A DNA stretch of 6,690 bases from Verrucomicrobiota bacterium (GCA_022709995.1 JAKLHU010000122.1:1-6690); one strand, 5' to 3'. Positions 1 through 6,206 are shown, numbered from the stretch's first letter. The notes: generated by a model not told the origin, from the letters alone. Program-made: numbers and translations.

Positions 1-323
1 ACCTTGGCGTTGGGGAAGGGTGTGGTCAGCTCGACGACGGGGCGGAGGAAGCGGGGGCGGCCGGAGCTGTTGGTGATGGTGAAGCGGTGTTCCCTGGCGC
101 CGTTGGCCAGTTCGGTGGTCGCGGGGCCTTCGGCCTTGATCTGTTCCGCGGCCGGGTCGAGAGCGCGGTAGGTCTCCGGGGCATCGGCCGGAGAGGTCAG
201 TTCCTCAAAGCGCCAAGCCGCCGTGACCGGGCCGGGCAGGAGCTTCGAGGCAAAGGTGATTTCTCCGGCGAAGGCGGCGGCATGAAGAAGAAGCGCGTAG
301 GTGATGACGAATGGTTTGTGCAT
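1..323 (-). CDS. Secreted protein of unknown function, N-terminal part (cut by the left edge)
   Basis: An open frame starts at an ATG whose complement lies at 321-323 and stays open to the window edge, giving 107 codons without a stop. The first 19 residues (MHKPFVITYALLLHAAAFA) form a typical Sec signal peptide: one Lys, a hydrophobic core, and an A-F-A cleavage site before Gly20-Glu21. The mature part visible is a mix of hydrophilic and beta-like stretches (for example REHRFTITNSSGRPRF near residues 79-94) with no catalytic motif I recognise, so I assign no function. The upstream Shine-Dalgarno match is weak (only GGAT about 9 bases before the ATG). The gene lies 249 bases downstream of the pseudopilin gene on the same strand and may belong to the same secretion-related locus. 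In such genomes a large secreted carbohydrate-active enzyme would be a natural candidate, but that is a guess from context. The signal peptide and long frame make a real gene likely. Confidence 0.72.
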   Translation of the reverse strand, partial: MHKPFVITYALLLHAAAFAGEITFASKLLPGPVTAAWRFEELTSPADAPETYRALDPAAEQIKAEGPATTELANGAREHRFTITNSSGRPRFLRPVVELTTPFPNAK

Positions 324-572
324 GATTGGGCATCCGATACAGTTAAGGTGAAACGGAAAAAGGAAAGAGTTGGTCGGTCAGAATGAAGGCGGTGGCGGTT
401 ATCGCTTCGCGGCGAGGCCGCGGCGGCGAAGCCAATGGCGTGGAATGGAAAGCCGGGCTGGCCGTCGTTCGCGGGTGGCCGGCGACGGCTTTTGGCGGGC
501 ATTCCGGCGTGGCTCGAAAGCGTGGCTCGGTCCCGGGGCGTGACGATTCCACCGGCCGGGGGCGGGCGGCGT
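324..572. other. Intergenic region, pseudopilin to secreted protein
   Basis: These 249 bases lie between the pseudopilin stop and the start of the secreted-protein gene, both on the minus strand. I see no convincing promoter or intrinsic terminator for either gene. Two 7-bp stems with 15-base loops are present (404-410 with 426-432, and 461-467 with 483-489), but neither is followed by a T-run on the minus strand. A pyrimidine-rich stretch (minus-strand CTCTTTCCTTTTTCC) lies roughly 30-45 bases upstream of the downstream start codon. Confidence 0.4.
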
Positions 573-1298
573 TTAGAATGTCTGCCAGCCGTTCCATTGG
601 ACGTACTGGCGCCCGGAGCCGAGGGTGGCGTAGGGGTCGTATGGGTTGGGCGTGTTTTTGGCTTCGACGTGGCCGTCGCCGAACAGGATGTTGAGGCTGT
701 TGTTGTGGCGCGGGTCGGGGTTGCCGACATTGGAGGTGCCGGTGTAGCGATCATAGGTCAGGCGGTAGCAGCCGCGATAGGCGGTGCCGACCAGGCGGTT
801 TGTATCCATGACGAAATACATGCTGGAGGCCTGGGGCAGGTCGTTGTAGTTGGCCTGGGTGGTGGTCAGGGCGGCGGAGCCGAGGTTGCCGCCGAGGCGG
901 AAACGGCCGCTGCCGGCCGTGGTGTAGACATAGCCGTAGCCGCTGTCCGGCATTTGGAAATTGGTGGTGCTGATGGCATTCTGCACCTGCTCGTCCATGG
1001 ACGGGCAGATGAAGGTCTTGGCCTCGACGTAGCGTTCTTGGATGAAGGCGCCGTTCCAGGCGGCGCTGCCATAGGCGCCGCTGTAAAAGACGTAATGCGG
1101 GCAGAAGTTGTCATAGGTGTCGGCGTAGATGATGAATCCCACGCCGATCTGCTTCAAGTTGTTGACGCAGGTGATGGCGCGGGCTTTTTCGCGGGCCTTG
1201 GACAGGGCTGGGAGGAGCATGGCGGCGAGGATGGCGATGATGGCGATGACGACTAAGAGCTCGATGAGAGTGAAGGCTTTTCGGCAGTGGTTTTTCAT
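573..1298 (-). CDS. Type II pseudopilin-like protein with prepilin N-terminus and H-X9-DG motif
   Basis: The 241-residue product carries the prepilin-type cleavage and methylation signature at residues 9-25 ([17 protein letters not shown]), with Glu at mature position 5 and a single hydrophobic helix running to about residue 31. It continues with [13 protein letters not shown] and CVNNLKQIG, both typical of this family. Near the C-terminus, His198 is followed by nine residues and then Asp208-Gly209-His210, the H-X9-DG processing-associated motif. Such proteins are expected to be cleaved by a prepilin peptidase before Phe9 and held in the inner membrane, or assembled into a type II secretion pseudopilus; their precise job is unknown. 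The residue before the cleavage site is Ala8, not the usual Gly. Five cysteines (5, 44, 66, 98, 177) are present. The start is fixed by AGGAGA six bases upstream. The gene follows the LacI-family gene after 72 bases without an obvious promoter, so co-transcription is plausible. Confidence 0.93.
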   Translation of the reverse strand: MKNHCRKAFTLIELLVVIAIIAILAAMLLPALSKAREKARAITCVNNLKQIGVGFIIYADTYDNFCPHYVFYSGAYGSAAWNGAFIQERYVEAKTFICPSMDEQVQNAISTTNFQMPDSGYGYVYTTAGSGRFRLGGNLGSAALTTTQANYNDLPQASSMYFVMDTNRLVGTAYRGCYRLTYDRYTGTSNVGNPDPRHNNSLNILFGDGHVEAKNTPNPYDPYATLGSGRQYVQWNGWQTF

Positions 1299-1304
1299 GG
1301 CTGG

Positions 1305-1310
1305 TCTCCT
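1305..1310 (-). promoter_or_regulatory. Ribosome binding site of the pseudopilin gene
   Basis: On the minus strand AGGAGA lies six bases before the ATG at 1298. It is one of the two best Shine-Dalgarno matches in the window and fixes the start immediately before [13 protein letters not shown], leaving the short basic leader expected for a prepilin. Confidence 0.75.
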
Positions 1311-1370
1311 GGCGGGGGGAAGCGGGGAGGACGGAATCTGGATGGTATTGGTGAGGGCGGCAGGGGTGGT

Positions 1371-2411
1371 TCAGAGGCTGGAACCGAGGCGGAGCGTGCT
1401 GGGGATGAGCAATGGGCGGCAGTCCGGGGCTTTTTTGGCGCGGATGGCTTCGATCAGGAGGCGGGCCGCCTGGCGGCAGATGTCATAGCGCGGGACGGCG
1501 ATGGAGGCGAGGTCGTCGAGCTGGGGTTCGGCGGCGTAGCCGACGACGGCGAAGCGGGAGTCGGCGCCGAGATAGGCCAGTTCATTGCGGATGTGCAGGG
1601 CGAGGGAGTCGCTGGAACAGACCAGGGCGTTGACGCCGTTCGGTTCGCGGCTTAGCTTTTCCATCTGCCGGCGGATGTCCAGCAGGGTGTGGACGTAGAT
1701 TTCGGCGACTTCGGTGGCCTCGCCGTTGCCGTCCAGTGCGATTGCCTGGCGCAAGGCGGCGTGGCGGAAAACCTGGAAGGCCAGCTCGCGGTTGTCGATG
1801 CCGCAGAAGGCGATCTGGCCGCGCCCGCGCCGTTTCAACTCGGCAATCAGCTGGCGGTAGCCGGGGAGCGGGTCGACGTTGACGCTGGCATAGTTGCCGG
1901 CGCCAGCCATGGCGATGATGGCTGGAACATGGCTTTGTTCGATGATGGCGGCCAGCTGGCGCAAGTAGTGGAAGCCAAGAAAGAGCACGCCATCGGAATA
2001 GGGGAAGCCGATGCGCCGGGACAAGCTGTTGGCATCAATGTCGCGCCGGCAGTAAAGAGGCAGGAACTTGACGTCGAAACCATATTCGTTGGCGCCGTCG
2101 ATGATGCCGTTGATCTGCTCGAAAGTCACCAGCGTGTTGAGTCGGTTGAAGTCGTAGAAGGACCGGCTGCTGGTCGTGATGTCGTCAATGACCAGCGTGA
2201 TGGTCTCGCTGCATTTGGAGCGGGTTCGCCGGGCATGGATGTTGGGCTGAAAACCGAGTTCCTGCGCCAGGCCGGTGATGCGTTGGCGCGTCGCCGGCGA
2301 AATCATGTGGCAGCGCGACGGATCCAGGGCGCGAGACACCGTCGGCTGCGTGACGTTCGCCAGCCGCGCCAAGTCCTTGTGCGATACATTGCCTTGACTG
2401 CCTTTAGCCAT
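1371..2411 (-). CDS. LacI-family transcriptional regulator
   Basis: The 346-residue length matches the LacI/GalR family (usually 330-350). Residues 10-31 form the helix-turn-helix (HKDLARLANVTQPTVSRALD), followed by a third helix (SPATRQRITGLAQELGF, residues 38-54) and the hinge region with PNIHARRTRS. The rest is a periplasmic-binding-protein-like effector domain. Recognisable parts are DGVLFLGF (140-147), VNVDPLPGYRQLIAELKRRG (177-196), ALVCSSDSLALHIRNELAYLG (262-282) and VVGYAAEPQLDDLASIAVPRYDICRQAARLL (289-319), which are the standard C-subdomain elements. It should bind DNA as a dimer and respond to a sugar or sugar derivative, but the effector cannot be read from the sequence. The start codon lacks a good Shine-Dalgarno, yet no better in-frame start precedes the helix-turn-helix. 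The gene lies upstream of the pseudopilin on the same strand and probably controls that locus and itself. Confidence 0.95.
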   Translation of the reverse strand: MAKGSQGNVSHKDLARLANVTQPTVSRALDPSRCHMISPATRQRITGLAQELGFQPNIHARRTRSKCSETITLVIDDITTSSRSFYDFNRLNTLVTFEQINGIIDGANEYGFDVKFLPLYCRRDIDANSLSRRIGFPYSDGVLFLGFHYLRQLAAIIEQSHVPAIIAMAGAGNYASVNVDPLPGYRQLIAELKRRGRGQIAFCGIDNRELAFQVFRHAALRQAIALDGNGEATEVAEIYVHTLLDIRRQMEKLSREPNGVNALVCSSDSLALHIRNELAYLGADSRFAVVGYAAEPQLDDLASIAVPRYDICRQAARLLIEAIRAKKAPDCRPLLIPSTLRLGSSL

Positions 2412-2449
2412 AGATGGCGCCGGAATCGAAAAAGTTGCCGCCCGCCCCG

Positions 2450-2463
2450 TGAATACGTATGCA
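2450..2463. promoter_or_regulatory. Possible LacI-family operator (autoregulatory)
   Basis: TGAATACGTATGCA is a near-perfect 14-bp palindrome: only the third base and its partner break the symmetry. It is centred on CpG at 2456-2457, the symmetry typical of LacI/GalR operators. It lies about 10 bases downstream of the TATAAT box at 2473-2478, covering the likely transcription start, and 39 bases before the LacI-family start codon. A repressor bound there would block transcription of its own gene. The site is a single occurrence in this window, so the assignment is an inference. Confidence 0.42.
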
Positions 2464-2472
2464 TTACATATA

Positions 2473-2496
2473 ATTATAGTCTATCTGTAAAATCAA
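2473..2496 (-). promoter_or_regulatory. Probable promoter of the LacI-family gene
   Basis: On the minus strand a perfect TATAAT lies at 2478-2473 in an AT-rich stretch. The nearest -35-like hexamer, TTGATT at 2496-2491, is only 12 bases away from it. It is 18 bases from an overlapping weaker -10, TATATG (2472-2467). The -10 element is convincing and the -35 assignment is not. The leader to the start codon would be about 55 bases and would contain the possible operator. Confidence 0.5.
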
Positions 2497-2553
2497 GGGA
2501 TTGGCATGGAATAATTTCGATTTGGCGGTACTCGGTCACCAATTGAACATGCA

Positions 2554-2590
2554 TGAAACGGGAGAAATGGCACGGGCTTCCAGCCCGTGC
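2554..2590 (+). repeat. REP-like hairpin, left copy of an inverted pair
   Basis: The core CACGGGCTTCCAGCCCGTG (2571-2589) is a perfect hairpin with a three-base loop; extended to 2569-2591 the stem reaches 10 bp. With its flank this 37-base stretch matches the reverse complement of 2692-2728 at 32 of 37 positions. Elements of this form are common between genes in several GC-rich bacterial phyla and resemble REP sequences. I have not located a matching REP-associated transposase here. Confidence 0.75.
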
Positions 2591-2691
2591 CCGCGGATAG
2601 GCGGCCCGAGCCGTGGTGGCATGGGCTTCGAGGGCTTTTAAGTGGACGGGTAATAGTGGGCCGGAAGGCGCGTTGTGGCAGTGGAAGGCGT

Positions 2692-2728
2692 GCACGGGCT
2701 GGAAGCCCGTGTCACCTCTCCGGTGTCA
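2692..2728 (-). repeat. REP-like hairpin, right copy of an inverted pair
   Basis: The core CACGGGCTGGAAGCCCGTG (2693-2711) is the exact reverse complement of the left core, again an 8-bp stem with a three-base loop. The two copies face each other across 101 bases, the arrangement seen in paired REP elements. A degraded third core may lie between them at 2618-2635, matching the left copy at 14 of 18 positions. Confidence 0.75.
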
Positions 2729-2743
2729 CCTCTCCCGTGTCAC
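2709..2743 (+). repeat. 14-bp tandem repeat in the REP-like arm
   Basis: GTGTCACCTCTCC followed by G or C repeats with a period of 14 bases: full units at 2709-2722 and 2723-2736, and a partial third unit at 2737-2743. The first unit overlaps the hairpin stem. The flank of the left REP copy, read on the minus strand, shows a degenerate form of the same period. Confidence 0.7.
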
Positions 2744-2920
2744 GTTGGATAGCGTTGCTCTATGGCTCAATGTTCAATGGCTGACCGATTGCGTTTAGGC
2801 GTTTGGTTTAGTCTGGGCGGCGCATTGAATTCGTGCTGTTATGGGTGTATTGGTGTTCCTGTGTTGGCGCGGCCGGGGGCATTTTCATGGGGGGAGTCGT
2901 CCGGTTCGGGCAAGCCGTGT

Positions 2921-4402
2921 TCAAGGGGTGGTTTGCAGGACGCTTTGGACGGCGGCGCGGATTCCGTGGTCGCGGATGGCGGTGAGGTCGGCGGTCACGG
3001 CTTTGGTCAGGCCGGGGACGCGGTTCAGGTCGGTGTCCCAGAACGACGTTTGGGCGAGTGCGGCGGTGGCATAGTTGTGGAGATTGCCGTCGCTGGCGAG
3101 TTGGCTGGTCAGTGCGGCGAAGGTGTCAATGACTTCGGGGGAGTCGTCGACCGGGTATTCGGCGGCGCCGGCGTGGCCGACGGCGGCGTGGTCGGCCTGG
3201 CGTTTGATCTGGTAGAATCGGAGCAGGGCGGCCAGGGAGAAGGTCAGGGCCGGCGGCAGGGCGTGTTTGAGATTGAGGTAGTCCAAGAGGCTTGGCAGCA
3301 CCCGCACCTTCCATTTGGAGACGGAATTAAGGGAAATGGCCAGCAGCCGGTGTTGGGCGTAGGGGTTTCGGAAGCGTTCGAGCACGGAATCGGCGAAAAA
3401 GCGCTTTTCGTCGTCCGGCAGATTGACGGTCGGGAAGATGTCGTGGTTGATGGCTTGGGCGACGAAGGCGCCGAAGGTCTGGTCGGCCATCATTTCGTCG
3501 ACGAATGTGAGGCCGGCCAGGCTGGCGGCGAGGACGCTGGCCGTGTGGGCGCCGTTCAGGAAGCGCACTTTGCGGGTCCGGTACGGGGTTTGATTGTCGG
3601 TGAAGATGACATTGAGGCCGGCCTGGGCGAAGGGCAGTTCGGCCGCCAGGGACGCGGGTCCTTCGATGACGAAGAAATGGAAGATTTCGCCGCAGTCGAT
3701 GAGTTTGTCCTGGTAGCCCAGTTCGGCTTCCAGGCGTGCGGCTTCGGCGCGCGGGTAGCCGGCGACGATGCGGTCGACGAGGGTGTTGACGAAGGTGCAG
3801 GCCAAGTCGAGCCAGGCGGTGAAGGCGGCGGGCAGCCGCCAGAGAGCCGCGTACTGGCGGATGCATTCTTTGAGGGTGCTGCCGTTTTTGTCGATCAGTT
3901 CACAGGGAATGATGATCAGGCCGCGGTGGCGGTCGCCCTGGACGGCTTGGAAGCGGGCATGGAGGAGGCTGGTCAGTTTGGCGGGGAAGGTGTTCTGGCA
4001 TTTTTCCGGCGTGTAGGGTTCCGGCTTGAAGTCGATGCCGGCCTCGGTCGTGTTGGAGAAGACGAAGCGCAGGTCCGGGCTGCTGGCGAGGCGCACGGCT
4101 TCCTGCCAGTGTGTGTAGGGGTTCAGGCAGTCGTTGACGACGTCGATGATTTCGCGGTTTTCGACCGGTTTGCCGTTGTCGATGCCGCGGAGGACGAGCG
4201 TGTAGAGACCGCCCTGGGCGTTGATCTGGTCGGCCATGCCCTGTGGCAGCGGCTGGATGATCCTGACCTGGCCGTTGAAGTCCGTCTTCTGGTTGAGGCG
4301 TTGAATCATCCAGTCGATGAAGGCGCGCAGAAAGTTGCCTTCCCCGAATTGCAGGACGCGGACCGGGCGCGGCGAAGGCGTGGAGCGGGTGAGCAATGCC
4401 AT
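2921..4402 (-). CDS. uxaB: Tagaturonate reductase (altronate oxidoreductase) UxaB
   Basis: UxaB reduces D-tagaturonate to D-altronate with NADH, the second step of D-galacturonate breakdown after uronate isomerase, in the cytoplasm. The 493-residue product resembles the E. coli enzyme (about 483 residues) over its whole length. It has the nucleotide-binding start VLQFGEGNFLRAFIDW (16-31), RFVFSNTTEAGI (112-123), GLIIIPCELID (161-171), LVDRIVAGYPR (208-218) and KVRFLNGAHTA (278-288). It also has RFRNPYAQHRLLAISLN (343-359) and the C-terminal VPGL (462-465). Lys278, Asn283 and His286 correspond to the catalytic Lys/Asn/His of long-chain polyol dehydrogenases. The start is supported by AAGGGA nine bases upstream. 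Its partners UxaA and UxaC are not in the window, so it stands alone here. No clear terminator follows it. Assignment to another family member such as UxuB is unlikely given the UxaB-like segments. Confidence 0.95.
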   Translation of the reverse strand: MALLTRSTPSPRPVRVLQFGEGNFLRAFIDWMIQRLNQKTDFNGQVRIIQPLPQGMADQINAQGGLYTLVLRGIDNGKPVENREIIDVVNDCLNPYTHWQEAVRLASSPDLRFVFSNTTEAGIDFKPEPYTPEKCQNTFPAKLTSLLHARFQAVQGDRHRGLIIIPCELIDKNGSTLKECIRQYAALWRLPAAFTAWLDLACTFVNTLVDRIVAGYPRAEAARLEAELGYQDKLIDCGEIFHFFVIEGPASLAAELPFAQAGLNVIFTDNQTPYRTRKVRFLNGAHTASVLAASLAGLTFVDEMMADQTFGAFVAQAINHDIFPTVNLPDDEKRFFADSVLERFRNPYAQHRLLAISLNSVSKWKVRVLPSLLDYLNLKHALPPALTFSLAALLRFYQIKRQADHAAVGHAGAAEYPVDDSPEVIDTFAALTSQLASDGNLHNYATAALAQTSFWDTDLNRVPGLTKAVTADLTAIRDHGIRAAVQSVLQTTP

Positions 4403-4411
4403 GATGGATGA

Positions 4412-4434
4412 TCCCTTGATTGAGGGTGGTTATA
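4412..4434 (-). promoter_or_regulatory. Ribosome binding site and possible -10 box of uxaB
   Basis: On the minus strand AAGGGA (4417-4412) lies nine bases before the uxaB ATG. Further upstream TATAAC (4434-4429) matches a -10 box at five of six positions, but no acceptable -35 lies at normal distance. The sequence there is the GC repeat CGGCCGGG, occurring twice in tandem at 4443-4458. The promoter assignment is therefore weak, while the binding site is reasonable. Confidence 0.35.
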
Positions 4435-4566
4435 GAGGGCCGCGGCCGGGCGGCCGGGCGGCTTTCAAGGGGCTCGGCCCGGATTCCCGGCCGGGTTCGC
4501 GTCCTGCTCCTGGACGGCCTAGACGGCGGCAAAGGGGAATTTCGGCGGCGTTTGGGACCGGCGGCG

Positions 4567-4594
4567 TTGAGGAAGCAGCGACAGGGATTATAAT
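4567..4594 (+). promoter_or_regulatory. Promoter of the DNA alkylation repair gene
   Basis: TTGAGG (4567-4572) and a perfect TATAAT (4589-4594) are separated by 16 bases, giving a sigma-70-type promoter. Transcription would start near 4601 and leave a leader of about 39 bases. The leader includes AAAGGA (4624-4629), ten bases before the ATG at 4640. Confidence 0.65.
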
Positions 4595-4639
4595 ATCATT
4601 CCGGCACGGTATGTTTCAACTGGAAAGGACAGAGCAACG

Positions 4640-5320
4640 ATGGACAGCGTCAGGCAGCGTCTGGAAGCGATGGCGGAGCCGGGGTACCGGGCTTTCGCGG
4701 AAAAAATCGTCAAAGGCCGGGCGCCGATACTCGGGGTCAGGTCGGCCGGAATGCAGAAACTCCTCCAGGAGATTCTGGCCGGCGACTGGCGGGCCTTTCT
4801 GGAAGCGTCTGTTGGCGGCACCTACGAGGAGCTGGTGCTGATCGGCGGGGTGATTGGCAGCGCGCCCATGCCGTTGGCCGAGCGTCTGGAACGACTGCGG
4901 GGCTTCGTGCCGAAAATCGACAGCTGGGCTGTCTGTGATTCAGTCTGCGGACGGCTCCGGTTTGCGGCGGGCGAGGCCGAGGCCGGCTGGGAGTTTCTGG
5001 CGTCGCATCTCCGGCAAGACGGTGAATTCGCGGTTCGTTTCGGCGTCGTCGGGCTGATGACGGCTTTCCTGCGGGAGCCGTATGTGGCGCGGCTGCTGGC
5101 GGCCTGGGACGGCGTTCTGCACGAGGGCTATTATGCTCGCATGGCGGTCGCCTGGGCGGTTTCCATCGCCTATGTCAGTTTTCCGGCTCTGGTGGAGCCG
5201 TATCTGGCGGACAACCGTCTGGACAAATGGACCTACAACAAGGCGCTGCAGAAGATCATCGAATCCCGTCAGATCACGGAGGAGACGCGGGCGGCCATGC
5301 GGCAGCGGAAGCGCCGCTGA
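4640..5320 (+). CDS. DNA alkylation repair enzyme, AlkD family
   Basis: The 226-residue product is a HEAT-like helical-repeat protein of the AlkD family (Bacillus cereus AlkD has 237 residues). AlkD removes positively charged N3- and N7-alkylated purines from DNA without flipping the base. Family hallmarks visible are GVRSAGMQKLLQEI (32-45), KIDSWAVCDSV (92-102), EFAVRFGVVGLM (129-140), YYARMAVAWAVSIAYVSFP (164-182) and LDKWTYNKALQKIIES (194-209). Trp96, Asp100, Arg133 and Trp172 align by spacing with the Trp109, Asp113, Arg148 and Trp187 that form the AlkD active cleft. Two of the three gaps are identical (4 and 39 residues), the third is 33 instead of 35. The C-terminus is strongly basic (RQRKRR). 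It is the only plus-strand gene here, diverges from uxaB and converges with the phosphatase-family gene, and has its own promoter. Activity on alkylated DNA is inferred from the conserved residues. Confidence 0.92.
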   Translation: MDSVRQRLEAMAEPGYRAFAEKIVKGRAPILGVRSAGMQKLLQEILAGDWRAFLEASVGGTYEELVLIGGVIGSAPMPLAERLERLRGFVPKIDSWAVCDSVCGRLRFAAGEAEAGWEFLASHLRQDGEFAVRFGVVGLMTAFLREPYVARLLAAWDGVLHEGYYARMAVAWAVSIAYVSFPALVEPYLADNRLDKWTYNKALQKIIESRQITEETRAAMRQRKRR

Positions 5321-5440
5321 CCTTTGTCGACGGTTCCAGCGGCTCGCGGTTGAGGGCGCAAGGGCGAGGTGACGTCAGGTCTCGACACGGGTGGCCGGCG
5401 CGGGGCGCGGCGGGGTCCGTGCGGTTTGCCGTTGTCCTGG

Positions 5441-6175
5441 TCAGTTTCTGGTCAGGGTGGCGACGACTGGGCTGTGGTCCGAGACCAGGTGGTCGCCGAC
5501 GATTTTGAAGTCCTTGACGGTGAAGGCGTTTTTCGGGTAGGTGCAGATGAAGTCGATCTGCCGCCAGCCGAATTTGCCGGTTTCGCAGGAAGGCGTCTCC
5601 GGTTCCTGGTCGTTGGCGACGTCCCAGTGTTTATGGATGTAGTCCAGGGTCGAGGTCCCTTCGAAGGTGTTGAAGTCCCCGACCCAGATGGCCGGGAAGT
5701 ACTCTTTGTCGATGACCGTGTCGGTGATCAGCTTGGCGTTCAGCGTGCGGTACTGCTCGTCGCCGTCAAATTCGCCCTGGTAGGAGAAATGGGTGACGAT
5801 GAAGTAGTAGGGCTGTTCGGCATGGACCTTGATGATGATGGCGGTTCTGGGCTCGATGCCCTCCGGCGTGGCCAGGACGATTTTTTCCATGACCGTGAAG
5901 TCTTTTCGGGCCATGGCGGCGATGCCGTATTCGCCGCGTCCCGACGGGTAGAACAGGGTGCGCCCGAAGAACACGTTCAGGTCGAGTTCGCGGCCGAGGG
6001 CTGTGGGCACGTCGACGTCCGGGGAGGCGTGGTGGAAAATCGTCACTTCCTGCAGGCCGACGACATCCGGGTGATGCGCTCTGATCATGGCCGCCGTGCG
6101 GCGCCAGTCGGCGACCTTGTCGGTTCCGAGTGTGAAATGGATGTTGTAGGTCATGACCTGGATGTCCTGGCTCAT
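5441..6175 (-). CDS. Endonuclease/exonuclease/phosphatase-family protein
   Basis: The 244-residue product has all the metal-dependent motifs of the DNase I-like EEP superfamily in order. These are TYNIH with Asn11, LQEV with Glu43, THF with His129, GDFN (166-169) with Asp167 and Asn169, RQIDFI with Asp208, and SDHSPV (232-237) with Asp233-His234. It hydrolyses a phosphodiester or phosphomonoester bond, but the family acts on DNA, RNA, nucleotides, phospholipids and inositol phosphates, and the substrate cannot be read here. I chose the ATG at 6175 because GGGAGAA lies five bases upstream and the family fold begins right after it (QDIQVMTYNIH). A longer frame from 6256 would run through the terminator of the neighbouring gene. 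With this start there is no signal peptide, so the protein is probably cytoplasmic. Its promoter is unclear: only 31 bases separate the start from the upstream terminator. It converges with the alkylation repair gene across 120 bases without an obvious terminator. Confidence 0.93.
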   Translation of the reverse strand: MSQDIQVMTYNIHFTLGTDKVADWRRTAAMIRAHHPDVVGLQEVTIFHHASPDVDVPTALGRELDLNVFFGRTLFYPSGRGEYGIAAMARKDFTVMEKIVLATPEGIEPRTAIIIKVHAEQPYYFIVTHFSYQGEFDGDEQYRTLNAKLITDTVIDKEYFPAIWVGDFNTFEGTSTLDYIHKHWDVANDQEPETPSCETGKFGWRQIDFICTYPKNAFTVKDFKIVGDHLVSDHSPVVATLTRN

Positions 6176-6180
6176 CGCTG

Positions 6181-6187
6181 TTCTCCC
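6181..6187 (-). promoter_or_regulatory. Ribosome binding site deciding the EEP-family start
   Basis: On the minus strand GGGAGAA lies five bases before the ATG at 6175 (seven bases from the GGAG core). It favours this start over the in-frame ATG at 6256, which precedes the terminator hairpin. Confidence 0.7.
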
Positions 6188-6206
6188 GGGAGTTGGGTGG
6201 AACCAT

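Larger units (their letters stand above)
2412..2920. other. Non-coding region between uxaB and the LacI-family gene
   Basis: These 509 bases separate the end of uxaB from the start of the LacI-family gene; both are on the minus strand. Part of it near 2452-2540 is visibly AT-richer than the rest of the window and holds the LacI promoter and possible operator. Positions 2554-2743 carry the REP-like hairpin pair and tandem repeat. Positions 2744-2920 show no gene, no clear terminator and only trivial direct repeats such as CAATG twice near 2768-2780. The short frames in the region are low-complexity translations of the repeats. Confidence 0.7.

Noticed and set aside
404..432. GCTTCGC/GCGAAGC inverted repeat as a terminator for the pseudopilin gene
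   Set aside because: No T-run follows on the minus strand and the loop is 15 bases; a chance pairing in GC-rich sequence is likely.
461..493. Hairpin GCCGTCG/CGACGGC followed by TTTT on the plus strand
   Set aside because: It points the wrong way: no plus-strand gene ends here, the loop is 15 bases and the stem only 7 bp.
435..1256. Long plus-strand open frame opposite the pseudopilin gene
   Set aside because: It is antisense to a gene with unmistakable family motifs and reads as low-complexity Gly/Ala/Val, as expected from GC-rich antisense frames.
1689..2546. Plus-strand open frame opposite the LacI-family gene
   Set aside because: Antisense shadow of a well-supported regulator; no family features and no ribosome binding site.
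2474..2784. Short open frames on both strands across the REP-like region (peptides with RARAGSPCH or TGWKPV)
   Set aside because: These peptides are translations of the palindromic repeat and appear wherever the repeat occurs; no start signals or protein features.
2762..4411. 549-residue plus-strand open frame opposite uxaB
   Set aside because: Its length comes from the codon bias of uxaB on the other strand. The translation is Gly/Val/Asp/Glu-rich without any domain, while uxaB matches its family throughout.
5321..5440. Bidirectional terminator between the convergent repair and EEP-family genes
   Set aside because: No stem with a T-run is visible on either strand; only a TGACGTCA palindrome and a direct repeat CTGGTCAG at the EEP stop were seen.
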